Shown: positions 42,658-52,300, counted from the stretch's first letter. The stretch is 64,000 nucleotides of DNA from Paenibacillus daejeonensis DSM 15491 (GCF_000378385.1 NZ_KB899660.1:62001-126000), one strand, 5' to 3'. A program made the numbers and translations. Notes: generated from the sequence alone by a model not told the origin.

Positions 42658-44424
42658 TTATTTTGCCATTTCCTTATACCATTCGTTGACCTCCTGGATC
42701 ACCTGGTCCCCGCCGTTGGCGCGCCATTGCCTTACGAATTCATCGAAGTAATCGACTGGCTGATCCCCATAGATAATCTTCAGGTAGCTCTCCGTCTCCA
42801 GCTTGGACAGCAGCTCGCCCTTGCTCTCCATCGTTTTGGTCGGCGCGCCGCCAAACCGATTGTAGATCGCTGTATCATTCTGGCTGATCCGCACCAGACC
42901 GGCATCCAACTGACGCGGTTGGGATGCCTGGACGCGCGCCTCCATGGCATTCAGGATCTCTGCATCGGGATTATCCTTGAACTTCTGGAACGCATCATCA
43001 CCCAGATAAGGGATAAACGTCGAGCCGGTTAGTGGGAAGTGTACGCGTACAGCCGTCTTGCCATCATCCGGAACTGGCCATTTGTCTTGAGGCACGCCTT
43101 CTCCCTCGAAATCCTGGCGGACGACCTTGCCGTCATGCAGCACATAGTCATAGCCTTCGTGCCAGCCATTCTTGAAGAACGGATCGTAGTACGGATCGTC
43201 CACGCCGAAATTGGTGGCGTACAGCTTGCTAATGTAGCCAATAATGGCCTCGGGATGCTCAAATTCCGAACTGAACATCGTATAGTCATGGACCATCGCC
43301 TTCTCTGCGCGTCCTGCACCGCCTTTTGGTCCTACCGGGTTAGGGTATGGCTGGAATTCCGGTACGCCGCTGAGCGGATAGCCGTTCATCCAGTAAGGGC
43401 CGAAGATAATGCCCGCCTGCCCCGAGGCAGCGATCTCCGATGCTTTGGCCGCATCCTTGATGCCGGCCTCCGGATCGATCCACCCGTTAGCCATCCATTT
43501 GTTCATCGCTGCCAGGAAATCCTTCATGGATGGATGAATCGTGCCGTATTCCAGATTGCCGTCGGCATCCTCGCTCCAGAACATCCGCATGTCGCCGGTT
43601 TGTGCCATATGGTCGCTGAATGCGCCCACGAGCGAATCGGCGGAAGACATCCACTGGTATGGACCGTCCTTGAGGGAAACTGCCAGACCCAGTGTATCAT
43701 CCTTGCCATTGCCGTCCGGATCATCCTCGGTGAAGGCCCGAATGACCTCTTCAAATTCTTCAATGGTTGTCGGTGCCTGCAGACCCAGATTGTCCAGCCA
43801 ATCCTGCCTCACCCACATGATCGTACCTTCATCCATGGCGTACATGTTCGGCAAACCGTAGATGTTGCCGTCTTTAGTGACCGGATACAGAACCCCGGGA
43901 TATTCTTCGTAGAGCGCTTTCAAATTTGGTGACAGATACGTTTCAATCAGATCGTTGAGCGGCATCACTTTCTTGGCCATGATGAGATCCGTAGCCAGTA
44001 CGGTAGAGGCCTTCATGACATCCGGCAGCTTGTTCTTGCCGGCTAGCATCAGCCGCATCTTGGTGTCGTGGTCTTCCCGCTTGGGAGAGATGAAGTCGAA
44101 GCTGAGATCAATGCCGAGGGTGTCCCGCAGCCACCGGGTGTGTACATTGTCTTCAATGTTCTCGCCCGGCTTAAAGTCCGTTGCCGTCTGCTGCTCGAAT
44201 ACCATGGCTGTGGTTACGCTAATCGGCGGATCATACTTGAATCCGACCGGATCGGAGAGCACCGGACTTTCCGTTGCCGATGGGTTGTCCGTGTTCCCGC
44301 CAGGATCGCCGCTCGTGCCTGGTTCCGTATTCGAGCTGCATGCGGATAGTGCCATTACAGAGGATAAAGCAGCTGCAAGCAGGATCTTCATGCGATTTTG
44401 CTTACTTGATCGTTGTCCAATCAT
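42658..44424 (-). CDS. lplA: extracellular solute-binding lipoprotein, LplA type
   Basis: The 588-residue protein has a lipoprotein signal with lipobox LSAC (Cys ~29), a Ser/Thr/Asp-rich linker, and a large family 1 binding-protein domain (KNKLPDVMKASTVLATDLI, NIYGLPNMYAMDEGTIMWVR). The size and the Leu-Gly-Leu AVSLKDGPYQWMSS region fit LplA-type proteins for oligosaccharides. It is the first gene of lplA-lplB-ytcP-yesM-yesN. The promoter should lie in 44425-44560; no catabolite-repression box was identified there. RBS GGGGAGAAG. Confidence 0.9.
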   Translation of the reverse strand: MIGQRSSKQNRMKILLAAALSSVMALSACSSNTEPGTSGDPGGNTDNPSATESPVLSDPVGFKYDPPISVTTAMVFEQQTATDFKPGENIEDNVHTRWLRDTLGIDLSFDFISPKREDHDTKMRLMLAGKNKLPDVMKASTVLATDLIMAKKVMPLNDLIETYLSPNLKALYEEYPGVLYPVTKDGNIYGLPNMYAMDEGTIMWVRQDWLDNLGLQAPTTIEEFEEVIRAFTEDDPDGNGKDDTLGLAVSLKDGPYQWMSSADSLVGAFSDHMAQTGDMRMFWSEDADGNLEYGTIHPSMKDFLAAMNKWMANGWIDPEAGIKDAAKASEIAASGQAGIIFGPYWMNGYPLSGVPEFQPYPNPVGPKGGAGRAEKAMVHDYTMFSSEFEHPEAIIGYISKLYATNFGVDDPYYDPFFKNGWHEGYDYVLHDGKVVRQDFEGEGVPQDKWPVPDDGKTAVRVHFPLTGSTFIPYLGDDAFQKFKDNPDAEILNAMEARVQASQPRQLDAGLVRISQNDTAIYNRFGGAPTKTMESKGELLSKLETESYLKIIYGDQPVDYFDEFVRQWRANGGDQVIQEVNEWYKEMAK

Positions 44425-44562
44425 TGTGTAACTTCTCCCCTTTTCGCCTGCTATTTTTCCAATCGATACCTCTTGTCTTCGGTTGCATCCCCATTGTAGC
44501 GCAGATTAATTTCCAGCTAAATACAACAGTTTTTGTTTCTTACCACAATCTTAACTCCCATC

Positions 44563-44588
44563 AAAAAAACCACGCATCGCGTGGTTTT
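44563..44588. terminator. terminator-like hairpin
   Basis: AAAAAAACCACGC/GCGTGGTTTTA forms a stem with flanking A and T runs. It lies 12 bases after the end of the minus-strand gene at 44600 and has the same CCACGC...GCGTGG core as the hairpins in the accessory region. Confidence 0.75.
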
Positions 44589-44599
44589 ATTTAATACCA

Positions 44600-45148
44600 T
44601 TAATGATTAACAGGACTAAAAGGTTGATGCTCGATATGGAGTTGGCCTCGCTCGTTCCACCAACGAACCGGGAACGCTGAGAGCTTGGCGTAAACCATAT
44701 GATGATGGTCAAACAAATCCGTTCCTTTTTGATAGCTCTCATAGCTCTGGAGTGCAAAAGTAGCCTCGCCAGGGAACTGGAAGGTATACTCGGACTCCTC
44801 TTGTTTTACAATATATTCCCAAAATACCTTCAGGCGGATGTAGCTCTCTCCGTCGAGTTTAACGACCTTGTATTTCGGGTCTTCCTGTGGGGTCAGCTTC
44901 AGGGATTCCGATACGACAGGATAACTGGGTGACTCGGCCTCCAGAAGCTGAAACGTGCTGCGTTTGAACGGCAAGCCCATCTGATGGTTTCTCATAATCT
45001 CTAGATGTGTGAGGATTCTGGATAGTGAAAGCAGTGCAAAGCCCATAAATAGACCAATCGGAACGAATGGCCAGCCACCAGTGACCCCGACGAAGACGGT
45101 AATCGCCAGGATCAGGTAACCTAATATCGTTTGCAAACTAACTAACAT
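44600..45148 (-). CDS. hypothetical membrane protein
   Basis: The 182-residue protein has two N-terminal helices (LQTILGYLILAITVFVGVTG and FVPIGLFMGFALLSLSRIL) followed by a ~130-residue soluble domain of mainly beta character (YKVVKLDGESYIRLKVFWEY, YTFQFPGEATFALQSYESY). I do not recognise the family. RBS GGAGGATGAAGG. It heads no clear operon; its terminator is at 44563-44588. Confidence 0.65.
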   Translation of the reverse strand: MLVSLQTILGYLILAITVFVGVTGGWPFVPIGLFMGFALLSLSRILTHLEIMRNHQMGLPFKRSTFQLLEAESPSYPVVSESLKLTPQEDPKYKVVKLDGESYIRLKVFWEYIVKQEESEYTFQFPGEATFALQSYESYQKGTDLFDHHHMVYAKLSAFPVRWWNERGQLHIEHQPFSPVNH

Positions 45149-45184
45149 CCTTCATCCTCCATTCCAGTTGAATTGGAAGATGCG

Positions 45185-45652
45185 TTACGCCTCACGCTTG
45201 TCAAAATCTCTTGCACACGCGTGAAGCATCAGACAAAACGATCGGTTCTGGCTGATTCGCATCGATGACAGGTCATAGCGATGGCGGAGGGGCTCATACG
45301 TGACACAAACCCGGTGACGCATCCGGCGAATGACTTGGCGAATGAAGGATTCAGCCTTGATGCTGTAAGGGATGGTCATATACGCATAGAGCGAGTGGTC
45401 GTGTGGCTCATCTGCACAGCTTACCCCTGCACAGGAAAATTCGGTGGTGATGCCTTTATCATTGAGCAGGCGCAGTGCGGGATACAGCTCCCAGTCCACC
45501 CATTCCTCGCCCAGCTGGACAATTCGTTTGCCGCGCTTGCGGTCCTTTGGTGCTTGCATCCATTCTTGGAGCTCCTGCAGACGGCGGGTCCACAGATGCT
45601 CTTGGTGTGGGGTCAGCAAGATCTCTCCCCGTTCATTGGCCGAACTTGTCAT
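45185..45652 (-). CDS. hypothetical protein
   Basis: The 155-residue soluble protein has no recognised domain. It contains a Cys-rich centre (EFSCAGVSCADEPHDH), an Arg-rich stretch (RQVIRRMRHRVCVTYEPLRHRY) and a Cys/His end (CLMLHACARDFDKREA). TEFSCAG followed by HSLYAYMTIPY is a pattern I have seen in small Paenibacillus proteins of unknown role. A metal-binding function is possible but unproven. RBS GGGGGAGAGG. Confidence 0.6.
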   Translation of the reverse strand: MTSSANERGEILLTPHQEHLWTRRLQELQEWMQAPKDRKRGKRIVQLGEEWVDWELYPALRLLNDKGITTEFSCAGVSCADEPHDHSLYAYMTIPYSIKAESFIRQVIRRMRHRVCVTYEPLRHRYDLSSMRISQNRSFCLMLHACARDFDKREA

Positions 45653-45691
45653 GCCTCTCCCCCTATCTGAATCACTTGCTCGGGAAGACGG

Positions 45692-46222
45692 TTAATCACG
45701 AGACACTTCCCAGTCGACCTCGGTGATGCCTTCCTCTACCGCAAAGTCAAAATCCTCAATATCATAAATCTGTACCGGTACAGCCGCTTCAATAATCCGG
45801 TCCTGCAGATCTATCTGATCGGAGAGCATCGGCACTTGCAGCCGTGCTGCCGTCAGAATTTGTTCCGTCTCAATGGGATCGAACAGTTCCCCATATTGCT
45901 CATTATCGACAGCGAGCACAACCGTGAAGGAAATGAGCTCGTTGAGCAGCAGCGGGGAGCTTTCACGCCATGGCATCTGCAGAGCACGTTCAATTTTTTT
46001 TCGGTTCAGCGGGTCCTGAAAAAAAGCAATCAGCTCGCCAATTTGTGCTTTGACATGCTTGTCCTCCGTAGGATCCTCCATCACGGGCTCCTCACTCTCG
46101 CTCATATCATACAGCTCCATGATCGATGAGTAAGGCACCACATAATCGACCGGACGCCCCGGCACCAGCAGATGTCCATAGGTTGCAATCATCACCGCTT
46201 CAATAACAAAGCGCCGCCGCAT
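45692..46222 (-). CDS. conserved hypothetical protein
   Basis: The ~176-residue protein starts MRRRFVIEAVMIATYGHLL and has VDYVVPYSSIMELYDM, then a helical middle and an acidic C terminus (DIEDFDFAVEEGITEVDWEV). No signal peptide or known motif is seen. Three ATG codons lie close together; the one at 46222 fits GGGGG seven bases upstream best. It is transcribed divergently from ypdA. I do not assign a function. Confidence 0.6.
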   Translation of the reverse strand: MRRRFVIEAVMIATYGHLLVPGRPVDYVVPYSSIMELYDMSESEEPVMEDPTEDKHVKAQIGELIAFFQDPLNRKKIERALQMPWRESSPLLLNELISFTVVLAVDNEQYGELFDPIETEQILTAARLQVPMLSDQIDLQDRIIEAAVPVQIYDIEDFDFAVEEGITEVDWEVSRD

Positions 46223-46369
46223 CCTCATTCCCCCTGTCTGTAAATTCATTACCCCTCATTATACATGAATCACCTGTGCAAAGGAACTTTAATCAAGCGA
46301 AGATTGCTAGGCGTCCTGGGATTGGATACAATGGAACCATTCGAAAAAACTCAGTCTCAGGAGGCAAGT

Positions 46370-47350
46370 ATGCACCAAGAACAGGTCATTATCATCGGCG
46401 CTGGACCGTGCGGATTGTCTGCAGCCATCGAACTGCAGCGAATGGGTCTGGACCCGCTAATTATTGAAAAACGCAATATTGTACATTCGATCTCCCAATA
46501 CCCTGTTTATATGCAGTTCTTCAGCTCGCCCGAGCTGCTGGAGATTGGTAGTATTCCCTTTACAACAGCTCAGGAAAAGCCGTCGCGGCTGGAGGCCCTG
46601 AACTATTATCGGACCGTTGCCCTTCGTCACAATCTCCGGATTCGCGCTTACGAGACCGTACTCGGTATCGAGTCGGCAGGCAATGGCTTTGAGCTGCGTA
46701 CAGAAAATCGCTTCGGCGAGCCCTCCGTCTTCCAGGCACACAATGTTGTCGTGGCAACTGGCTATTTTGATCAGCCCAACATGATTGGCATTCCCGGCGA
46801 GGAGATGGAGAAGGTTAGTCACTTCTTTCGCGAAGCGCACCCGTATACCGGGATGGAGGTGGCGATTATTGGCGGCAGTAATTCGGCTATCGATGCCGCG
46901 CTTGAATTGGAGCGGGTGGGCGCTCGGGTCACTGTCGTATACCGGGGCGAGAACTATTCGCGCAGCATTAAGCCTTGGGTGCTTCCGACGTTCGAGAGCA
47001 AGGTGGCCAAGGGGCTTATTCGTATGCAGTTTGCCTCACGTGTTGTAGAAATCGCACAGCGGGAAGTTGTGATCGAGGATTTGAGCGGTACTCGTTCATC
47101 CCTGCCCAACGATTTCGTGCTGGCTCTGACCGGGTTTCATCCAGATCGGGAATTCCTGACCCACGCCGGATGCGCCATCGAGCCAGAGGGGTATCCGTTT
47201 TTCCATGAGGAAACGATGGAGACCAATGTACCCGGCATTTATTTGGCAGGGGTCGTCGCTTCGCGCCATGAGGCCAACGAGATCTTCATCGAAACCGGCA
47301 GGTTTCACGGCCGCAAGATTGCCGAGCATCTTGCTTCCCGGCGCGGCTGA
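46370..47350 (+). CDS. ypdA: bacillithiol disulfide reductase, YpdA type
   Basis: The 326-residue flavoprotein starts MHQEQVIIIGAGPCGLSAA. Cys14 inside the FAD-binding GxGPCG is the conserved redox residue of YpdA/Bdr. A second Rossmann motif (VAIIGGSNSAIDAALEL) binds NADPH, and GIYLAGVVASRHEANE closes the FAD site. YpdA reduces oxidised bacillithiol, the low-molecular-weight thiol of Bacillales. The start is ATG 46370, with AGGAGG five bases before; the frame upstream is open but has no ribosome binding site. A terminator follows. Confidence 0.9.
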   Translation: MHQEQVIIIGAGPCGLSAAIELQRMGLDPLIIEKRNIVHSISQYPVYMQFFSSPELLEIGSIPFTTAQEKPSRLEALNYYRTVALRHNLRIRAYETVLGIESAGNGFELRTENRFGEPSVFQAHNVVVATGYFDQPNMIGIPGEEMEKVSHFFREAHPYTGMEVAIIGGSNSAIDAALELERVGARVTVVYRGENYSRSIKPWVLPTFESKVAKGLIRMQFASRVVEIAQREVVIEDLSGTRSSLPNDFVLALTGFHPDREFLTHAGCAIEPEGYPFFHEETMETNVPGIYLAGVVASRHEANEIFIETGRFHGRKIAEHLASRRG

Positions 47351-47366
47351 GACCATAGATATACAA

Positions 47367-47412
47367 CATAAGGCTGCTCCTATCATCAGAGATGACAAGG
47401 AGCAGCCTTATG
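47367..47412. terminator. bidirectional terminator between ypdA and the kinase-like gene
   Basis: CATAAGGCTGCTCCT and AGGAGCAGCCTTATG form a perfect 15-bp stem. It ends ypdA from the left and the phosphotransferase gene from the right; T-runs are short on both sides. Confidence 0.85.
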
Positions 47413-47415
47413 AAT

Positions 47416-48417
47416 TTAATGGAATAAATTAATAAGCGCTTGATCATGGGTATTGACCCACCTGCACACCTCAGCGGCTCTGGCAATCTGACCGCTCCAC
47501 ACCTCAGCTTCGTCCAGCCCCTCCAGATACCGGTTAGCAAAATGCAGCCACACATCCAGCATGCGGAGCTTGATCAGCGCAGGCAACAGCTCGATTTCCT
47601 CCGGCAGCAGCGACACTGCGGATTGATAGCCTTGGATAAATCGGCGCATTTGCTGAAGCGTATGCTCGGTATCCGGTCCAATGAACTCGGCCAGCACAAC
47701 TCCGAGCTCCATCGCACGCAAATCCTGCGTACAATATTCAAAATCCAGGATGCCAATGACCTCTTCACCCGAAGCCAGAGCATTATTGAACACCAGATCC
47801 CCGTGAATCCATTGAATGGGCAGCTTAGACATCTCTGGTGTTAAGCGTGCAATTGCGCTTCGCTCTGCTTGCAACTCTTCCACAAGCGAGGCTTGATCGT
47901 GCAGCAGGTTACTTCCCCGGGCGAGGTTCAACAACTGGCTGCTGTCCAGCTCACGATAGTCATCCTCCAGCTGGAAATAAGGCTGATAAATCGGCTGCAG
48001 CGGCAATTCAATACGCGCCAGCGCTTGAGTGAGCTGTCCTGTAGCCGCACCAAGACCGGTCACATGGGCAGGAGCTGCAGCCGACGTACGCTCGCCGGGA
48101 ATGTAGTGGTAGAGGGCAGCTAATTTGTCTCCTGGACCAATGGTTACCGTCCCTCCGAATCGGTTGCGGACCGGGACCGGCACAAGAATGCCTGACGGCG
48201 GTGCCTCGCCAAGAGCAGCCAGGATGGCATGCTCCAGCAGCACCTTGTTGTGATCCTTATGGTTATCATAGATGCGCAGGACGAAGCGGGCACTGCCGCA
48301 GGTAATCATGCGCGTCGTATTATTCATGCCGCTTTCTGCGGCGAAGGCTTCCCACGGTCCCGACCAGTCATATTGGCCAAGATATGCGGGAAGATCAGGT
48401 TCGGTTTTGCTTGGCAA
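47416..48417 (-). CDS. APH-family phosphotransferase
   Basis: The 333-residue protein has the protein-kinase-like fold of the aminoglycoside phosphotransferase/choline kinase family: FVLRIYDNHKDHNKV with the nucleotide-contact region, the catalytic loop WIHGDLVFNNALAS (Brenner motif HGDxxxxN) and the metal site IGILDFEYCTQDL. The C-terminal part resembles homoserine kinase type II relatives. The substrate is unknown, and resistance should not be assumed. The start is TTG 48417 behind AGGAGG at nine bases. Confidence 0.85.
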   Translation of the reverse strand: MPSKTEPDLPAYLGQYDWSGPWEAFAAESGMNNTTRMITCGSARFVLRIYDNHKDHNKVLLEHAILAALGEAPPSGILVPVPVRNRFGGTVTIGPGDKLAALYHYIPGERTSAAAPAHVTGLGAATGQLTQALARIELPLQPIYQPYFQLEDDYRELDSSQLLNLARGSNLLHDQASLVEELQAERSAIARLTPEMSKLPIQWIHGDLVFNNALASGEEVIGILDFEYCTQDLRAMELGVVLAEFIGPDTEHTLQQMRRFIQGYQSAVSLLPEEIELLPALIKLRMLDVWLHFANRYLEGLDEAEVWSGQIARAAEVCRWVNTHDQALINLFH

Positions 48418-48482
48418 GTGGGGCTGCCTCCTATCGAATGGAGCCGCTCGGCTCTGGTGCTGCTATATGGTCCTGTTTAATG

Positions 48483-49229
48483 TTAGGGTTCGTAAATCAT
48501 CTTGCGCGTCATGCCGCCGTCGACCACCAGGTTCATACCATTCACAAAATCATTGTCCGGGTCCGTAAGGTAGAGACAAGCGCGCGCGATGTCCTCCGGG
48601 CGACCGACCCGTCCCGAGGGATGCTGGCTATGATCTTGCTCCCGCAGCTCCGAACGATCTCCCGTCTCGATCCAGCCGGGGCTGATGCAATTGACGATGA
48701 TCCGATACGGAGCCAGCGAAGCGCTAAGCGCATGCGTCAGCGCTGTCATGCCGCCTTTGGAGGCAGCATAGGCTTCCGTATCAGGTTCAGACATCATGGC
48801 CCGGGTCGAGGCAATGTTGACGATGCGTCCCCCTTCGCCCCGATCCCGCATGATTGCGGCTGCCTCCTTGGCGCAGAGAAATGCGCCGCGCAAGTTGGTG
48901 TTCAGCACGCTATCCCACTCTTGCCAGGTGAGCTCGAATATCGGCTTCGTAATCCCGAAGCCTGCGTTATTAATCAGCACATCCACCCGCGGGGACCACT
49001 CTACTGCCTGATTCGCAAACGCCGTAATGGCTTCGGGATCGCGCAGATCCGCCGGCACCGCCAGCAGCCGCTCAGCTCCGACACGACCGGCCATCAGGTC
49101 GGCATACCGTTCCAGTCCCTCTTGATTGGCGTCTGTTACTACCGCCTGATAGCCTGCATTCAGATACGCTTCGGTCAAGGAACGGCCGATCCCTCCAGCC
49201 GCGCCTGTTATCCATACTGTCCGATTCAC
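48483..49229 (-). CDS. short-chain dehydrogenase/reductase
   Basis: The 248-residue classical SDR has the cofactor motif GAAGGIG (residues 9-15), NNAGF, the catalytic Ser in VNIASTRAM, the YAASKGGM active site (Tyr/Lys) and the C-terminal substrate-loop region NGMNLVVDGGM. All catalytic residues are present, in contrast to the broken SDR at 3998. Substrate unknown. The start is GTG 49229 with AAGGAGG eight bases upstream. It follows the MOSC gene by 12 nt and is probably co-transcribed. Confidence 0.9.
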   Translation of the reverse strand: MNRTVWITGAAGGIGRSLTEAYLNAGYQAVVTDANQEGLERYADLMAGRVGAERLLAVPADLRDPEAITAFANQAVEWSPRVDVLINNAGFGITKPIFELTWQEWDSVLNTNLRGAFLCAKEAAAIMRDRGEGGRIVNIASTRAMMSEPDTEAYAASKGGMTALTHALSASLAPYRIIVNCISPGWIETGDRSELREQDHSQHPSGRVGRPEDIARACLYLTDPDNDFVNGMNLVVDGGMTRKMIYEP

Positions 49230-49241
49230 GGGGCATCCTCC

Positions 49242-49919
49242 TTAATCGTCAAGTCCCTTCAGTTTACGAAGTCGTTTGTGCGCCATGTCCTGCCAATCCT
49301 TGGCCAAGGCCTCAATACCCAGCAGCCGCTCGACACCGGCCAGGTCTTGTTTGTCTATCATCATGATCCGCATCGCCTCGGATATGCTTAGTTGTGCGGA
49401 GTCACGTTCCTCAAACGTAATGGCTTGTCCCGCCTCGACCTGACCACTCGAGAGTACCCTCAAGTATAACCCGCAGTAGCCAGTCTGAAGCACTTGGGCT
49501 GGCAGTTTTGGATTCCCGTGTCGCAATCCCAGCTTGAAGCACGGAACACGCGGTTGACTAACTTGGACAATCGGGCCAGAGTCGCCGCCAATTCGCAGCA
49601 CATCGCCGATACAGATCGACGTCTCGTCGCCGCCGTCAATCGTCACGTTCTCGCCGAAAGCGCTATCGCCCAGCGGCTTGTCCAACCATTGCTGCCAATA
49701 GGGATAATGCTTCAAGAAGTATACACACACCGCCTTGTCCGGACCGCCATGATTGACCAGATCGGCTTGGCGGTCTCCAGGCAGGCCGTCTGCCTGCAGC
49801 AAGAGAGGCCCCTGGACTTTCTGCTTGACGATGCCGGTCGAGACCTCCTTGCTGCCGTGGGCCATCTGAATCGGCTCGCCAACCTGCAAGGCGTGGATGT
49901 AACCCAGTTGTGTTGCCAT
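49242..49919 (-). CDS. MOSC domain protein, YiiM-like
   Basis: The 225-residue protein has the MOSC core: GDRQADLVNHGGPDKAVCVY, SFGENVTIDGGDETSICIGD and QPRVPCFKLGLRHGNP, where the Cys is the conserved sulfur-carrier or molybdenum-cofactor residue. The C-terminal ~60 residues match the 3-alpha tail of YiiM-type proteins, which can reduce N-hydroxylated compounds with molybdenum cofactor. It precedes the SDR gene in the same operon. Confidence 0.88.
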   Translation of the reverse strand: MATQLGYIHALQVGEPIQMAHGSKEVSTGIVKQKVQGPLLLQADGLPGDRQADLVNHGGPDKAVCVYFLKHYPYWQQWLDKPLGDSAFGENVTIDGGDETSICIGDVLRIGGDSGPIVQVSQPRVPCFKLGLRHGNPKLPAQVLQTGYCGLYLRVLSSGQVEAGQAITFEERDSAQLSISEAMRIMMIDKQDLAGVERLLGIEALAKDWQDMAHKRLRKLKGLDD

Positions 49920-50025
49920 ATATGTATTCTACCTCCGATTGTTTCGATGTTGATCACGAAGTGACGTTGAATGTCCTTTTAGCCATATTATAAGTCCGCA
50001 GCCGCTTGCAAGCAAACAGGCAGCT

Positions 50026-51678
50026 CTACAGCTGCCTGTATCCTCGTTCCTGAGACAAGAGCTCCGCCCGGCCGGGAACCGGATTGACGCTTGTTCTGCG
50101 GGCACCCAGGCGGATGAGCGGCCAGAGCAAGCCCAATAGCAGAAGTCCGATACCCAGATGCAGGCCCGCCAGTGGAGAGAGCAGCACAATTGCACCCGCA
50201 GCGGAGAGCAGCAGCCATAACAGAACCAGAGCCTGCAGGGGCCGACTGAGTCTTCCCAGATGCCATCCTCGTTGCCTCTTATCATCATCCGGCCGGTCAG
50301 CTCTGTTGCTCCAATAGCGCAGAGCCAGTGGAATGGCAAGCGACAGATTAAAGGATAGCGAGCCCGCCGCACTAAGGTAAATTAACGAGCTCGTGCCCGC
50401 TGCGACCCAGGGCTGCCAGAGGGCCAGCATCAGGATGATGAGCCCAGTGCCCAAAGCGAGCAGCAGGATGATCCGTCTTGGCGTCTGCTTGCGGTTATCG
50501 ATGTGCTGCAGCCAGCGGCTCCAGGACGAACGTCCGTCCCGATGATAAGCGAACCATTGCCTGCTCGCAGAGGTTAATGTCCCTAAGCCGCTGATCCACA
50601 AGCACAGAATAGCTCCTATGTAGAGTATAGGGTGCAGGAAAGAACTCAGTCTCCCCCAACTATCCGCCGTCAAGACGAGGAACAAGTTGCTGCTGCCCGT
50701 CGTCACCGCTACATCCATGATGGAGAGCGTCACGAAGACGCATAAGGCATAGACGAATATAAAGCCATATACGGTGCTAAGGTACATGCTCCACGGGACA
50801 TTGACGGCAGGTCTTACCGTTTCTTCCGTTCCGGCCGCTGACGCTTCCCAGCCGAGGAATAAACGTTGCAGCAGCACCAGAGCGGCAACCAACTGCAACC
50901 ACGCATACTCGCCATTGCCATGCGAACCGGCAGAGAACAGATACGCTGCGGGCTGCAGACCCGGCTTGAACAACAAGAGCAGGCCCCCGACAATGACTGC
51001 TACCAGCAGGAGTTGGAGCCATGCGCTGCCCGAGATGGCCCGTTGATTAAGTTGTAATCCCTGCATGGCGAGTCCGGCCTGAAGAGCCAGCAGTAACCAG
51101 GTCCATAAGACGACACTCATCATATTGCTAGCATAGCCCAACCAGCCCGCGACCAATGCATCCAGCAGCACTGCCGCTCCCCCATTCAGCAGGAGAAGCA
51201 TACATAGATCGCTTCCCGTTCGCAGTTGCAGCGCTAGTCGTCCCCAGCCTCTGCTGCTGCCAGCCCTGCGGGCCCAACGATATACCCCGCCTGACGAAGG
51301 GTCTGACGCTGCCATCTCCGCGGTGACCGCACTGGTAAGAACAGCAAACAAGGCGACCAGCGGTAAGCCCAGTCCAAAGGCCCACGGGCCTGCCATCTCA
51401 TAGACTGGCCCATAATAGAGCACGGTCCCGCCGATCACCGACATGGTTGCAAAAGACAGCGCAAACGAGCTGAACCCGCTCCGCCCCCTTCTCAATTGCT
51501 GGGCGTACCCTTGTGCGTTCAGCTGTCGTTTATCCTCCAAAAACTGAAGGTATCCTGCACCTGCCTGTTGGGCTGGCGTTGAAGCGGCAGGCATACGCCG
51601 CTGGACACTTACGGCTAGTACAACGGACAGCATGCATACAGCCGCAAACAGGGCCAGCCCGACTATCATGATGATCAT
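50026..51678 (-). CDS. APC-superfamily amino acid/polyamine permease
   Basis: The 550-residue protein has about 12 transmembrane helices. The first core helix begins at GFSSFALSFATMSVIGGTVLYYGPVYEMAG, here kept short as SFATMSVIGGTVLYYG, which is the substrate-binding unwound helix of the APC fold. SSGGVYRWARRAG matches the conserved second segment. An extra N-terminal helix (MIIMIVGLALFAAVCML) precedes the core, which is unusual. Substrate unknown. RBS GGGGGTGAGG. It stands between the MOSC and CcdC-like genes. Confidence 0.8.
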   Translation of the reverse strand: MIIMIVGLALFAAVCMLSVVLAVSVQRRMPAASTPAQQAGAGYLQFLEDKRQLNAQGYAQQLRRGRSGFSSFALSFATMSVIGGTVLYYGPVYEMAGPWAFGLGLPLVALFAVLTSAVTAEMAASDPSSGGVYRWARRAGSSRGWGRLALQLRTGSDLCMLLLLNGGAAVLLDALVAGWLGYASNMMSVVLWTWLLLALQAGLAMQGLQLNQRAISGSAWLQLLLVAVIVGGLLLLFKPGLQPAAYLFSAGSHGNGEYAWLQLVAALVLLQRLFLGWEASAAGTEETVRPAVNVPWSMYLSTVYGFIFVYALCVFVTLSIMDVAVTTGSSNLFLVLTADSWGRLSSFLHPILYIGAILCLWISGLGTLTSASRQWFAYHRDGRSSWSRWLQHIDNRKQTPRRIILLLALGTGLIILMLALWQPWVAAGTSSLIYLSAAGSLSFNLSLAIPLALRYWSNRADRPDDDKRQRGWHLGRLSRPLQALVLLWLLLSAAGAIVLLSPLAGLHLGIGLLLLGLLWPLIRLGARRTSVNPVPGRAELLSQERGYRQL

Positions 51679-51731
51679 GACCTCACCCCCTCCACTACTG
51701 TATGTGAAGGGGGTCGCAATCTAGACCAGAC

Positions 51732-52214
51732 TCAATCCGTTGTCCGCTGGCTCAATCGCAGGTACTCGCCAACCATAGCCAGCCGCCAAGGCAGGATCAT
51801 GCCCAGAGCCAGCAGGTAGAACAATGCGCCTGTCTGGGGAATTGTCATATACTGCTCGACCACGGAATGCATCGATAGTCGCAGTGCAAATAACGTCACC
51901 ATAATCAGGATGAACGCCTTGGAACGAATAACGTAAATATCCGATTTCACCCGGGCCAGCCGAGTCGTCACGATCAGAGGAAACGAGAACATCAGTAAAC
52001 CGGTTCCGAAGGCCGAGAGCCCCCAGAGCCAGGGAATGTGCATCATTGGCAAAGCAAACATGATAAATCCCGTCATCATGCCCAGTGGCGGAATAATTAG
52101 TTTCTTGAGCGACGTAGGCTTGCGTGCAGCCCGCAATCGCAGCAGGATCATGCTCGTCCCTGCCATACCGGAAACCAGGATCGACAGGGCCTGGATGGTT
52201 GTTGTGGACGCCAT
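51732..52214 (-). CDS. CcdC-like membrane protein
   Basis: The 160-residue protein has five hydrophobic segments and the family run ARKPTSLKKLIIPPLGMMTG, which I associate with the CcdC family. In Bacillus subtilis ccdC lies near ccdA but is not essential for cytochrome c maturation, so its role is unclear. No ccdA or other cytochrome genes are near here. RBS GGGAGGAAGTT. Confidence 0.75.
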   Translation of the reverse strand: MASTTTIQALSILVSGMAGTSMILLRLRAARKPTSLKKLIIPPLGMMTGFIMFALPMMHIPWLWGLSAFGTGLLMFSFPLIVTTRLARVKSDIYVIRSKAFILIMVTLFALRLSMHSVVEQYMTIPQTGALFYLLALGMILPWRLAMVGEYLRLSQRTTD

Positions 52215-52300
52215 AACTTCCTCCCGTAACTGTTGCAGCAGAACATAACCGATGTCTATGCAAATAATGGATTACCTTTATCCTACTGCACATCCCCGCT

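Noticed and set aside
47416-48417. Aminoglycoside resistance gene
   Set aside because: The HGD and DFE motifs define only the broad phosphotransferase family; nothing points to an aminoglycoside substrate or to transfer.
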